Assembly: GCA_030015575.1 (NCBI GenBank)
Contig: JASDDO010000024.1
Span: 41,998,114 to 42,062,113 of the forward strand
Origin: Agapanthus africanus
Lineage: Eukaryota; Streptophyta; Magnoliopsida; Asparagales; Amaryllidaceae
Reading direction: 5' to 3'
DNA length: 64,000 nucleotides
Below the pieces are notes generated by a model. It did not search any database. It was not told the origin of the DNA and was given only the letters and a program-made list of their open reading frames with translations. Of this stretch, positions 30,517 to 41,529 are shown in pieces. Numbering within the stretch: position 1 is the first letter of the stretch; every line of letters begins with the position of its first letter. The position numbers and the translations under genes were made by a program.

Positions 30517-33500
30517 ATGGCTTCAAATTGTTCCGGCTGCAAATGCAACTCCCGTTCCGCCTCATCTAGAGGTGTATCTTACGGGCCCAAGCGGACTCCA
30601 TGTTCAAGATACCAGTGGAGCAAGTAACTCAGGCCACCACTGGGCTGTTCTTTGGGACTATGATCCCTTCGATGAGCTTCAATGCCCCGCTGTTGTCGCA
30701 AGAAGCCCCAAAGAAGTTGGTCTTTGATCGACTTACCACCACTGTGGCCCCTCTCAATGGGTTGTCCAACTCCACTGCCTCAGTTTTTAACAGACTGGGC
30801 CAAAGCTCTAATGGGCCTATGAAGAAGCCTGCGATACCAAAAAGGGTTATCCCAAAAAGGATAGCCATCCATGCTCCCGAAGTCATCAAGGCGGCTTCTC
30901 CCGCCAAAGGGTCGGTCTTCACAAGACTGACTGTTTCAGCTCCTTTTCCAAGCGAAATCGTCAAGGCTGCTTCCCCTGCTCGGAAGTCTGCCTTCAATAG
31001 GTTGGTTATTCCCACTCAGCGGACCTCAGTCTTCAATAGGCTGACAACGACAACTTCTAACCAACACAGGAGGCATCAGGAAGTCACCCCTACAGCTGAA
31101 ATAATCCCAACGGCTCGACACGCTCGACGTCGCCACTGGCTCAGATTAAGGAAGGCTGGGGGAAACTCTCCTTCTGGACTGACTCCGCCGACTCCAACGG
31201 TGGAGATCGATGATGCTGTTCCAACTGGGAACAGCTTTGAACCGAGGGTGCGCAAAAACTCTCCGATTGCCGTGCTGAAAAGATCTCCTCCACCTGTGGA
31301 GAATGCTACAGAAAAGAAGCCGGTGCAGCCCTCTCAGCGGTTGTCCTCCAAAATTTACAAAGTCTGGCGACAGGTCCAGGAATCGGTGATTGACTAGGAC
31401 TACTCTCGCTGGCCAAAGAAGCTTAAAGCTCGGCGAGAAAAGAGCCATCCTGTGGTACCACAGAAGATGTCATCCGTCTGGGTGCCCGCTGCAACGGCTC
31501 CCTCAACTTCAATCGTTCACAAGAGAAGGAGGCCAGAGAAAGCCCCTATGACCGCGGCGAACCGTAAGAACGCTGAATCTAAATGCCCCAAGTCTGGGGG
31601 CATGGTAACACATACCGTTTATATGGCTTCTGGAAAAGAGGAAAGCCATGCTTCTACGGGTCATCGACCGCTTACTCGATCGATAACAAAGGCTCAGGAG
31701 CAGCAGCAGCAAAAACTTCAGGAGACCTCAGAGCAGCGTCAAGAACAAGAAACTGATGCTGATTTTCTCCGAAGAATGCTTGAGAGGAAAGAAAAAGAGA
31801 CCGCAGAATACGCGGCCAACATAAAACGAATGACTCTTTTGTTTCAAGACATGGCCGGGATGATGTTACAGCCGGAACCTCCAGCTGAAGACCCCCCGAT
31901 TATCATTGAAGACGACAGAGGGGAGACATCGAACCCTCCTCAGGCTCTTTCATCAGCCAAAGAGGAGACCATCTCCAAGGCCGCTCTGGACGATTACATT
32001 GCTTAGTAAATACGAGCTCACTAGACGAATGAAGCGGCTGGGTAGGTCGTTACGACTGGATGACCCTATCCAGGCTGGTATGACCAAATAAGGTACCCGC
32101 CGGGATATACGATACCTAAATTTCATGTATATAAGGGGACGGGGAATCCGCATCAGCACGTCGCTCAATTCAGAGCCTTATGCGGCAACACCGGAGGTGA
32201 TGATAAACTTCTGCTCCGCCGGTTTGTTGGTAGCTTGTCGGAAACGGCGTTTGAGTGGTATTCGGAGCTTCCCAACGACTCCGTCAAAATTTTTGCAGAG
32301 ATGGAGTTTCTATTCACCCAGCGTTTCGCGAGTGCTAGTGAACGCACCCCAATAACGGCATTGATCAATGCCAGGGTGAAACCTGGAGAGACATGGGTTC
32401 AATACGCAATACGATGGCGGAATTTATGGTTGAAATGCGAGCAGCGCATCGAAGAAGTGCCTGCAGTAGGCATGTTTGTGGGCACTCTTGACCCTCAGGC
32501 GACTATTTCCCAATTCATGATGTTCTTCAAGCCGACCACGTTCCAGGCCTTGATTGACAAACTGGCCCAAATGGACCAGATGGGTCATAGGCCGTCTCCT
32601 TCAAAACCAGAGCCACAGAATGAAAAGGGCAAAGGGAAAGCGACCTTCGTCGCAAATGCTCAACAGCAGCCCAGTGACCCAAAACTAACCGATCGCCTAG
32701 ACGAGAGACGACAATTCTATAATGAGAAAATAAAGCGCCCTTATTCATTTCCCCTGGACAAAACGAGGAGATTGTTTGAGCTGGCAATGCGCAACAGGCT
32801 CGTTAGTTTGCCAAATCCAAAATGCCCATTGCAACCCGGTGAGGTTAATAATCCCAATTATTGCCCCTACCACCAAGCGATAGGTCATCCGATTGAAGAT
32901 TGCTTCGTCTTTAAAGGCTGGATTGAAAACTGGTATCAACAGGGAAAATTCGCACTGTCCGAGAAGTGGAAAGTAAGCCTGCCTCAACCGCATGCTCTTA
33001 AAAGGGGGACACACCGGGGGTATCGTGCTCTTTTGTCGAAGAAGTTCCATGGGAGGTCGCTCTTTCAGCCAAAACAAAAAGAATGCTGAAAGATCTCCAG
33101 ACATGCCTGGCAATCAGATGGAAAAATCCATTGGAACCCGAGATCATCGAGGGAATGCTGAAACCGAGCCCAACTCCAAAAATTGGTGGTGATAGTCAAA
33201 ACGCTCGTACCTAGCCGTCAAAGTCTTCGAAGAAGAAGAAGAAGATCAAAAAGCCCGTGAAGTATAGTGACAAACACACGGACCTGTAAAAGCAGATTGA
33301 CGTGCTGGAAGAGTATAACCAGAAGGCGCGAACTCCGGTCACACTCCAAGAATTTCTCAACCACGTCCTTGAGGATGGAGATGACGACAATGGAGAAGAC
33401 TCGTCGGATGAGTCTGAAGATTATATGGCAAGTTGCCATGTGATCTCTCACTCGTCGATAAATGATAAAGAAGCTCCTTATACAGAGAAACTGGGGGCAG

Positions 33501-34486
33501 GTCCTGAGCCAGAACTTCTAGGGCCATCAGACTAAATGATCGATGCATTCCTGAACAAAGCTCTTCTTAAAAGCAAAGCTGATCAAGAGCGCGAGATGGC
33601 CGTATTTGAAAAGGCCAAACGCCGGCGACTGGACGAAAGGGTTAAAACACTCCCACCAGATCAAGGTACATCCGCCGCAAATAAAAGCAGGTTCAAGACG
33701 AGAAAAAGGTTCGCCAAAGCTATATCGATGGGAATGAAGCTGCCACCCTCAGAAGGAAACACTCCTGATGAAGCAGATATACATCCTAATTACTGTCTAT
33801 ATCATCGAAGGATTACGCACTCTACTGAAGAGTGCATATCCTTTAAAAACTGGTGGTAGGGATATGTCTCTCACAGGCAACACTTCAAAAGGATGAAGCG
33901 TGAAGCTCGTCGACAGCGGAAAGAACGACAAATGAGCACAAAAGAACTGCCGGTAACTGCCATATGGTTGACTATGGGGGATCGCAAGTCCTCACTTTCG
34001 GGAGCGACTCCGACGAAGAAATGACTCTCGGCCCTCTCTTCAAAGAAGCCACCTCAGGAAAAGAGGAAGAACCGAAGACCTGCGAAAATATTCAACTACG
34101 CAATCGTACGCTGCCCGAAAAGAATCTCGGGCCTGCGAACAGTGGATCGAATAGAAAAGATAAGGGAAAAGAAAAATTCCCTGAGGATGTCGCCCTAGAT
34201 GACCAAGTCGTCGAAGAGATGACAGCCAAGGACCCACCAAAGAAAAGTAAGGTGGACTACAACGTTCTGGCACACTTGAGGAAACTACCTTCGCAGCTAA
34301 GCATTTTCGATGCACTACAAGAGCCCGAGCAGTTCCAAGCTTTCCTCGCTGAAGAAAAGATGAAGGACGAGTTGGAAGAGGTGCACACAGCCGATATCAC
34401 CTTCGGCGATGAAGATCTCCTCCTCGGGAATGCGAGCACAACCGTCCCCTTTATTTCTCCAGATACTGTCATGACATCAAGATAGG
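30517..34486 (+). pseudogene. G1 gag region
   Basis: The N-terminal part (MASNCSGCKC start, about 30517) contains five SVF.RL-type motifs. A Gln/Glu-rich coiled-coil part is near 31690-31870. The retrotransposon capsid domain (ETAFEWYSELPND, FTQRFAS, GETWVQYAIRWRNLW) is at 32235-32590. Zinc-knuckle-like modules (YCPYHQAIGHPIEDCFVFKG and YCLYHRRITHSTEEC) are near 32860 and 33790. It is homologous along its length to the gag region of G2. Confidence 0.8.
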
Positions 34487-34860
34487 CAAAATCCTGGTCG
34501 ACAATGGGTCCTCCGTCAACCTTCTTAATGTAAAAGTGTTGAAAGAAATCTGCATAAGCGTTCAGCACCTTGCTCGTGATAAAATCACCATCTCCGGGTT
34601 TGACTCCCAGTCATCACGGATGCTCGGGTCTGTAATATTGACACTACGCTTTGGGTTGCTTGTCACAGATATCAAGTTTCATGTCATTGACACCAAGACT
34701 CGCTACAACGTTTTGCTTGGCAGGCCTTGGTTACATGAATACAACATTATCCCTTCTACACAACATCAGTGTATGAAGTATTTCAAGGATAGTCTCGAGT
34801 ACACCGTCACAGGGGAGTTGAACCCATTCTCCATGAATGAAGTCCGAAAGTACGAATAAG
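34400..34860 (+). pseudogene. G1 aspartic protease region
   Basis: Contains VDNGSSVNLLNVKVLKEIC (about 34497), ITISGFDSQSSRMLGSVILT and NVLLGRPWLHEYNIIPSTQH, matching the Tat-type retropepsin region of G2. Confidence 0.8.
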
Positions 34861-34869
34861 TAAAATACT

Positions 34870-35306
34870 TCTTACCAGATTTCGAGGACACCGAGGTATC
34901 GAGATAGACCCATCGAAGATCAAGGCGATCATGGAAATGCCTCCGCCAAGGACTCTCAAGTAACTGCGGTCTCTCCAAGGAAAGCTCGCATATATCCGGT
35001 GATTCATAGCTAACCTCTCCGGAAAGTGAAGCCCCTACAGTCACTTGATGAAGAAGGGAACCCCGTTCGTCTGGGTTCGCAAATGCCAAGACGCACTGGA
35101 CGAAATCAAGCAATACCTAGAGAATCCTCCGGTGCTAACCACTCCAGTCAAGGGAAAACCCCTCATTCTGTATACAACTGCCCTCGAAGGTTCTCTAGGC
35201 ACATTATGGGCACAAGAAAACGACCAAGGGAAAGAGAGAGCCCTCTACTACTTGAGTCGAGTTCTACTGGGGGCAGAAAACAATTACCCCCATTGAAAAA
35301 CACTGC
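34870..35306 (+). pseudogene. G1 RT end and first RNase H start
   Basis: Contains HLMKKGTPFVW, QYLENPPVLTTPVKGKPLIL and YTTALEGSLGTLWAQENDQG, the RT connection and Gypsy-type RNase H. The sequence runs up to the ACTGC target site at 35302-35306, where G2 begins. Confidence 0.78.
35302..35306. repeat. Target-site duplication of G2, left (ACTGC)
   Basis: ACTGC lies next to the start of G2 and recurs at 54580-54584 directly after it, an exact 5-bp duplication. On either side the G1 pol sequence (…EKHC / LALIF) is continuous at the DNA level. Confidence 0.9.
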
Positions 35307-37781
35307 TGTTCCCCGCCGAATCATGGAGACGCGACCGCGCAGGTCCGTCTTGCCTGAAATTCGGGGCAGATGCTAATTGGTGCTATCCTTCCACCTCTCC
35401 GAAGATGCCAAGTTGATTTATGGCACCATGTATCGAAGGTTCAGACGGATGCGGCCGATGTAGCAGACTTCGTCAGATTCCTCCTCGTTTGAGGGGTTTT
35501 TGATTGTGGGGATGCTCTTCCCTGCAGGCGCAAGCCCCTGCAGTTAATTACGCTACCGCATCGCGGTAATAACTTTCTCCTTCTCCAGATGGTCACTTCG
35601 TGTCGTGGGTGTTTGTTTTGTGTTTGGTTGCCCGTGGATTGTATACGGAGACTAATTTATGCTGTCGCTTGTAGGGCGTGGACTAGTCCAAATCCGTATC
35701 TTTCTTAGATTTGGGTTTGGGAGTTTGGGTTTAAGGATACGTTAGCCTCATTTGAGACTAAGATCAACTTAAACGTTTGTTAAGGATATGTTAGTCTCTT
35801 TTTAGACTAAAATCAACTTAACGGGACCGTTTAGATCCAACAAGAGAGCAATTGGGATCTATTGTTTAGTTTAGGGACATTGCGGTCGATTAGTTTAAGG
35901 ACATTACGGTCCAATGTTAGTGTAAGGACATCTCGGTCCATTGTTAGTTTAAAGACATCGCGGTCGAGGTTAAGGACATCATAGTCCATGGGTTTAAGGA
36001 CCCCACGGTCCAATGTTAAATTAAAGACATTACAGTCGAGGTTAAGGACATCATAGTCCATGGGTTTAAGGACCTCACCGTCCTATGTTAGTTTAAAGAC
36101 ATCACGATCGAGGTTAAGGACGTCATAGTACATGGGTTTAAGGACCCCACAGTCCGATGTTAGTTTAAAGACATCACGGTCGAGGTTAAGGACGTCATAG
36201 TCCATGGGCTTAAGGACCCCACAGTCCGGTGTTTAGAGACGTCATAGTCTATGAAATGTGTGGTTGTCGGGACCCGTCACCTCTTTGAAGATGTTGAGGA
36301 ATTACAATGACAAATATCAAAGGAGTGAAGAGATGTACCCTTAAACCAAGGTGAGTTGGTTGAAAGAGCAGATGTGCTCAGTTCAAGATAAGTTGAGGAC
36401 TTATGGCCAGAATTGGGCTAAGTCCAATTAAAATGTTTAACACATTTTTTTGTTCTGGCTATTAAGCCTTTATTTGGGCTCGGCCCTTTTAATAATGCTA
36501 AGCATTAGGTTCTGACATCTTTTGTCTTCATCAGAACAAACTATGTTCTGACAATGCGCCACGTGGCGCGCCAGGCGCTTTGCGCCAGTTAAAGAGCGCG
36601 TTGCGCTTCTATCAGGTAGTGCACACGAAGAGGACACGTGTCGCGCTTAGCGCTAGTTCATTAGCGCATTGCGCTAGTCTGTTGGCGCGCCAGTGAGTGA
36701 CACGTGGCGCGCTTGGCACTGAGCGCCAGCCCATAGCGCAGTGCACTGTTTCAGAAGCGCAAAGCGCAGATTGTGTCTTTGGTTGACACGTGGCAGGTTT
36801 TGGGCACTGAGAGCCGGTCCAATGAGCGCAAGAGCGCAATTCATGAGTGCAAGGCACTTTCAAGATCAAAGAATAAATTTATGTTCTTCTTAAAGGAGGC
36901 TTTGCCTCAAGATTCAAGAACAAAAGTTTTTGTTTTATAAAAGGGCTCTGCCTTTATAGATCAAAGATCTGTGAATGAAGTAAAATACTTCTTTTAGTTT
37001 TTTATAATTAGATCTTTTTTCTTTTTATCAAAGACATTGGTCTTTTGTAGATCTATGATCTTTTTAGAAAATGATTCTTCTTTTTACGAGATGATTTCTT
37101 CTCTGTGGTTCAAGAACTAGTTCTTTACCTTGAAGATGAAGAAAAATCTTCTCTTTCTAAAGGCTTGCCTTTCTTTCTCTTTGAGTTTTCTCAAAGTTTT
37201 TAGAGGGTTTTTTTCTATCTCTCTCTTGAAGTCTTGGGGCCTTTATATAGGGCCAATTGATTTGTTGAATCAGTTTTAAGGGATCTTTCTCTGATTGATT
37301 TGGGAATATTTTCCACCGTTGGATCTTTGATCCTAAAGCTTCTGTTTTACGGAAGATAATCTTCTTATTTTAATAAGATTGGAAAGATCTTTCCATAACA
37401 GAATTTTAGTTTTGATTAATTAATAATTTATTATTAATAGATCTTTTGATCTAACGGTGGGGGATTTTTAATTCCAGCGCTGGCGCACCTTGCGCTAGCG
37501 CACCTACGTTCGACACATGACGCGCAGCACAGAGCGCAGCGCAACTGCGCTAGCGCACCCGTGTTTGACACGTAGCACGCAACGCAGAAAGCAGTGCAAC
37601 TGTGCTAGCGCACCTGTGTTTGACATGTGGTGCGCAGCGCAGAGCGCTGGATCTGAAGCGTTGCTTCAATTTTTGCCTTTAGAATTTCAATACAGAGCCT
37701 TGCTCTGATCGGGGGAAAGGAAGCGTTGCTTCATTCCAAATCTTGGAATTTGAACAGAGCCTTGCTCTGATTGGGGAAACA
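35307..37781 (-). repeat. 3' LTR of G2
   Basis: Runs from TGTTCCCCGCC to GGGGAAACA on the plus strand and matches 52084-54579. It holds the TGTATACAATCCACGGGC motif (35630-35647), a GGAC...GTCC repeat block (35860-36250), GCGC- and CACGTGGC-rich palindrome clusters (36550-36860 and 37480-37660), and a promoter-like CTATATAAAGG on the minus strand (37242-37251). Confidence 0.92.
37242..37250 (-). promoter_or_regulatory. LTR promoter TATA box of G2 (3' LTR copy)
   Basis: Minus strand TATATAAAG, repeated in the 5' LTR at about 54052-54060. A 5' splice-site-like TTCAAG/GTAAAG follows about 105 bases downstream in both LTRs. Confidence 0.6.
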
Positions 37782-37795
37782 AATGCCCCCCCACC
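37782..37795 (-). other. Polypurine tract of G2
   Basis: Minus strand GGTGGGGGGGCATT directly before the 3' LTR. The G1 tract GTGGGGGTATT (63017-63027) has the same form. Confidence 0.8.
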
Positions 37796-37886
37796 GTTGC
37801 GCTTACGTGGTCCACACATGAGCGCTGCGGTGGCAACATCTGAGCCTTTGGATCAACTCAGAGGTTGAAGAGGCGGCTTAACGCCT

Positions 37887-37895
37887 ATAAATAGG
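37887..37895 (+). promoter_or_regulatory. TATA box of the antisense gene in G2
   Basis: TATAAATAG on the plus strand, opposite to G2, outside the LTR and about 90 bp from it. It is 120 bp before a 5' splice-site-like CTTAG/GTAAAA at 38007. The equivalent place in G1 has TATAAAT on the minus strand (62907-62913). Confidence 0.5.
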
Positions 37896-38006
37896 ACCTT
37901 TGGTCCTCTAGATGATTATCATCTTCATTGAGAATTTTGTTCAAAGCACAGCTCTTCTGTTTGAGAACTTCTCAAAAGCAAAAAAAGAAATTCTTTCCAA
38001 ACTTAG

Positions 38007-38506
38007 GTAAAATTTTAATAAATTTTAATGAGTTAGGGTTTTACCCATTAACAGAGCCTTGCTCTTAATAGATCTTTGATCTACAGAAAACCCATTTAGG
38101 ATTTCATTAGCAGAGCTTTTCTCCATAGATCTTTGATCTAAAGAGAACCCTTTTAGGGTTCCATTAATAGAGCTTTGCTCTCTAAAAGGATTTTACTTAT
38201 GATTTCTTAATTCATTAATGGAACTTTGCTCCTTTCAAATCATATAGGAGAAATCTTAAGAGTTTTTCATGGATCTTGAAGATCAAAAAATGGAACTTTA
38301 TTTTTGATGAATTGTATCATCTTCTCAGAGCAAGGCTCTCAGTGTTTGAGGGGAATTTCTTTAAATTCCCCTCATAATTAATTTTGACAGGTGTCACTCC
38401 TGTCTGCAGAGCATTGCTCTCGAGGAGTTTAACTCCCTGTGCCTGTTTTTAATAAGAATTCGCTTAATCAGTCTGTCCGCTAATTTTTGTTGATTTTCTT
38501 TTTCAG
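38007..38506 (+). other. Putative 5' intron of the antisense gene in G2
   Basis: Begins ACTTAG/GTAAAATT and ends in a pyrimidine run TTTTCTTTTTCAG six bases before the ATG at 38512. In G1 the equivalent interval (62755 down to 62280, minus strand) begins TTTAG/GTAAGAA and ends TTTATTTCAG just before its ATG. The agreement between two diverged elements supports a real intron. It is filled with short hyphenated palindromes. Confidence 0.5.
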
Positions 38507-38511
38507 GAGTA

Positions 38512-39018
38512 ATGGACGCTCATATGTATGATCTCGACGAGATTATCTCTTACGGAGACATCCGCTCACTCGGCCATTCTCAGAATCGAGAATTCACAAA
38601 CGCCGAGTGTGCCGAAATCATGAGTCGCTTTGATGCATACAATGGTCGGCTGCTTCCTCGACGTTCCTCTTTCCGGAAGCTTATTGTGGGAGCGATCTGG
38701 GGAGCGCTTCCTTTATTCTGTACTGGCGTGCCTCTTAGGGCATTGGATGCCGCCGAGGATATGGTGCACTCAGTGTATCTGATGAGTTTAATCTCAAAGA
38801 GAAGGCGAGACAATCTTCTCGATCTCCTGCACCAGGCTTTTCAACAGTCGGCCATACTTGCTGCCTATCGGAGGGTAGAGGACATCCATGGGGATCCCGA
38901 CGCTTGTGATCGTGAAAGAAAGCGTACGAGGATGGTTCGAAATGCATGGAAGATTCTGGACAAAGTCACTTTTGAGTTCCTCAATCCATGCCCTGGATCT
39001 GAGGTTTTGCCATTGTAA
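38512..39018 (+). CDS. Antisense accessory ORF of G2 (168 codons), function unknown
   Basis: An open frame of 168 codons on the strand opposite to G2, between its tandem-repeat array and its 3' LTR. It starts MDAHMYDLDEIISYGDI and ends FLNPCPGSEVLPL. It is soluble-looking and mostly helical. A hydrophobic middle (LIVGAIWGALPLFCTGVP) is too short and mixed to call a membrane segment, and the C-terminal part is Arg/Asp-rich (DACDRERKRTRM). The same protein is encoded at the same place and orientation in G1 (61768-62274), about 65-70% identical by eye, including the final VLPL. Extra antisense ORFs after pol are known in Tat-lineage elements; this one matches no family I can name. A TATA box, 5' intron and ATG are in order, suggesting its own transcript. 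Confidence 0.6.
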   Translation: MDAHMYDLDEIISYGDIRSLGHSQNREFTNAECAEIMSRFDAYNGRLLPRRSSFRKLIVGAIWGALPLFCTGVPLRALDAAEDMVHSVYLMSLISKRRRDNLLDLLHQAFQQSAILAAYRRVEDIHGDPDACDRERKRTRMVRNAWKILDKVTFEFLNPCPGSEVLPL

Positions 39019-39329
39019 TTATTTTGATAATGTTTTTGTTTATTGCTTTCATAGTTGTAAGAACTTTTTTGCAGTATGAATGGCAAATTTCTCATTTTAG
39101 CGTGTTTTATTTCATGTTCTAAATCTTTTGCACATGCATGAACGGGTATGCCTCGAACGCTTAATTAACTGCAAATCAGATGTTCTTTCTATCGCTTTCT
39201 TCTCCTTGCTGTGTTGTTGCCATGTGATTTTAGCAAGTGCGGTCTGTAGATAGTATATAGCTGTCAATCTTGTGCTCTTTGTAGGGTGGTGATGGCTTAG
39301 AAAACAGGGTTAGGATCTGTTACCTAAGA
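39019..39329. other. G2 post-pol spacer, no gene seen
   Basis: An AT-rich segment behind the antisense ORF. It could contain the 3' end of the antisense transcript; an AATAAA-like signal was not clearly seen. No repeat or coding sequence recognised. Confidence 0.4.
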
Positions 39330-39515
39330 CTTTTCAACTTTATGAGCCGTGAGGGTCTCATAAAGAATTTTCTCCCTACCGGTCGAGAGGATTCTGTAGG
39401 TATAATTTCTCCTTAAGAATCGTGAGGATTCCTAAGTGTGTTTTTTCTTGAAAGTCGTAAGGATCTCACAAGAGAATTTACTCCCTTACGAGTCGTGACG
39501 ACCCGCAAGTGATGG
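39330..39515 (-). repeat. 36-40-bp ACGACTCGTAAGG-type repeats, G2 proximal block
   Basis: About five units of the form GAGGGTCTCATAAAG, GAGGATTCCTAAGTG, each with a short inverted pair around CGTGAGGAT. They are the same family as 41530-42070 in G2 and 57050-57560 and 59250-59740 in G1. Confidence 0.75.
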
Positions 39516-39519
39516 GTGA

Positions 39520-40870
39520 AGTTGTCCTTATCCGCATTTCACGGAGTCAGGAGTTGCTCTGGATGCTTCCCACGGGTTCACTGCAGTGTTCTGCGGGGAC
39601 CAGGCTCCGCTCTGGACGTTTCCCACGGGGTCAAGGTTGACATAAGCCGCGTTCCACGTAGCCAGGAATTTTGCTCTGGATGCTTCCCACGGGTTCACTG
39701 CCGTGTTCGGCGAGGACCAGGCTCCGCTCTGGATGAATCACACAGAGTCATTGCCGTGCTCTGTAAGGACCAGGATCCGCTCTGGACGTTTCCCACGGGG
39801 TCAGGATTGACATAAGACGCGTTCCACGTAGCCAGGAATTTTGCTTTGGATGCTTCCCACGGGTTCACTGCAGTGTTCGGTTAGGACCAAGCTCCGCTCT
39901 GGATGCTTCACACAGGGTCATTGCCGTGCTCTGCGAGGACCAGGATCCGCTCTGGACGTTTCCAATGGGGTCAGGATTGACATAAGCCGCGTTCCACGTA
40001 GCCAAGAATTTTGCTCTGGATGCTTCCCACGGGTTCACTGCCGTGTTCGGCGAGGACCAAGCTCTGCTCTGGATGCTTCACACAGGGTCATTTCCGTGCT
40101 CTGCGAGGACCAGGATCCGCTCTGGACGTTTCCCATGGGGTCATGATTGACATAAGCCGCGTTCCACGTAGCCAGGAATTTTGCTCTGGATGCTTCCTAC
40201 GGGTTCACTGCCGTGTTCGGCTAGGACCAGGCTCCGCTCTGGATGCTTCACATGGGGTCATTGCCGTGCTCTGCGAGGACCAGGATCCGCTCTGGACGTT
40301 TCCCACGGGGTCAGGATTGACATAAGCCGCGTTCCACGTAGCCAGGAATTTTGCTCTGGATGCTTCCCACGGGTTCACTGCCGTGTTCGGCGAGGACCAG
40401 GCTCCGCTCTGGATGCTTCACACGGGGTCATTGCCATGCTCTGCGAGGACCAGGATCCGCTCTGGACGTTTCCCACGGGGTCAGGATTGACATAAGCCGC
40501 GTTCCACGTAGCCAGGAATTTTGCTCTGGATGCTTCCTACGGGTTCACTGCCGTGTTCGGCTAGGACCAGGCTCGGCTCTGGATGCTTCACGCGGGGTCA
40601 TTGCCATGCTCTACGAGGACCAGGATCCGCTCTGGACGTTTCCCACGGGGTCAGGATTGACATAAGCCGCGTTCCACGTAGCCAGGAATTTTGCTCTGGA
40701 TGCTTCCCACAGGTTCACTGCCGTGTTCGGCGAGGACCAGGCTCCGCTCTGGATGTTTCACACGGGGTCATTGCAGTGCTCTGCAAGGACCAGGATCCGC
40801 TCTGGACGTTTCCCATGGGGTCAGGATTGACATAAGCCGCGTTCCATGTAGCCAGGAATTGTTGACTTTA
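39520..40870 (-). repeat. 170-bp satellite-like tandem repeat of G2
   Basis: About eight copies at an exact 170-bp period. Each copy is made of three diverged units of about 57 bp that share CTCTGGA(T/C)G(C/T)TTCCCACGGG. Neighbouring 170-bp copies are more alike than the three internal units, so this is a higher-order repeat. Plus-strand frames of about 104 codons run through each copy but shift at every period, so they are not genes. Tat-lineage elements are known to carry tandem repeats here that can seed satellite DNA. Confidence 0.9.
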
Positions 40871-41072
40871 TCCGCATTTCACGGAGTCGGGGTTTGACTC
40901 TCGGTCATCTGTGCACCGTCGAGTCATGGAACTGGGGATTGCCGCTGTTCCGCTTTGCTTGATATTGTGTCGGATGTTGAGATGATCTCCAGGCTATCTG
41001 TGAACCGTTGAGATTTGGCTTCTTCTTCTGATGAAACCTGGGGATGAAAAGTGTGATTCTTTCTTTGTTTGC

Positions 41073-41090
41073 GCCCCTGGATTGTATACA
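41073..41090 (-). other. Conserved TGTATACAATCCAGGGGC motif, G2 post-pol copy 1
   Basis: The same motif is in the LTRs of both elements and occurs twice after pol in each; here it is followed on the minus-strand-upstream side by CCTACAGG-type sequence. Function unknown. Confidence 0.6.
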
Positions 41091-41194
41091 GAGATTGCTG
41101 TGATATCACCTGTAGGGCATAAATTTCATCATTTTTTCTTATTTCTTTCCGCGATGCTCTATCATTTCAGCTTTTATATTGCGAAGGTCGCGAT

Positions 41195-41375
41195 TGCCCA
41201 ATCATTTCGGCTATTTTTTTCGTGGTGCCCAATCATTTCGGCTATTTGTTTTATTTTTTACTCGCTGCTTTTTATTGCGAGTTGCCCAATCATTTTGGCT
41301 ATTTTGCATGCATACATTTTTACTTGCTAATTTTGTTGCAAGTTGCCCCATCATTTCGGCTGTTTCGTATGCATG
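41195..41375 (-). repeat. AGCCGAAATGATTGGGCA repeats, G2
   Basis: Four copies (plus-strand GCCCAATCATTTCGGCTATT at about 41197, 41227, 41283 and 41345) with irregular spacing of 30-60 bp. G1 has four copies at the matching place (57744-57910). Confidence 0.85.
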
Positions 41376-41529
41376 TGTGGCTTACTAGCTTTCGCTGCAA
41401 GCTTGGAATTAGACACCGATTTTCGGCATCAGCACCACTACAACTAGGATATTTCCAGGAGCGAATCATCATTTGTCTTTGTCGATGTCGAACAAAGGTG
41501 GCTTAGCGAACATGGTTAGGATCCTGTCA

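Noticed and set aside
36612-36869. 85-codon ORF rich in Cys and Ala on the minus strand in the G2 LTR
   Set aside because: It falls in the GCGC palindrome cluster, has a different frame structure in the other LTR, and its composition follows the repeat.
39516-40897. Six or more overlapping plus-strand ORFs of about 104 codons at 170-bp steps
   Set aside because: They are by-products of the 170-bp tandem repeat. The period is not a multiple of three and the same peptide simply restarts in each copy.
41031-41506. Overlapping plus-strand ORFs rich in Phe and Ser with membrane-like segments
   Set aside because: They run over the GCCCAATCATTTCGGCTATT repeats and in the post-pol untranslated region; no conservation of the frame in G1.
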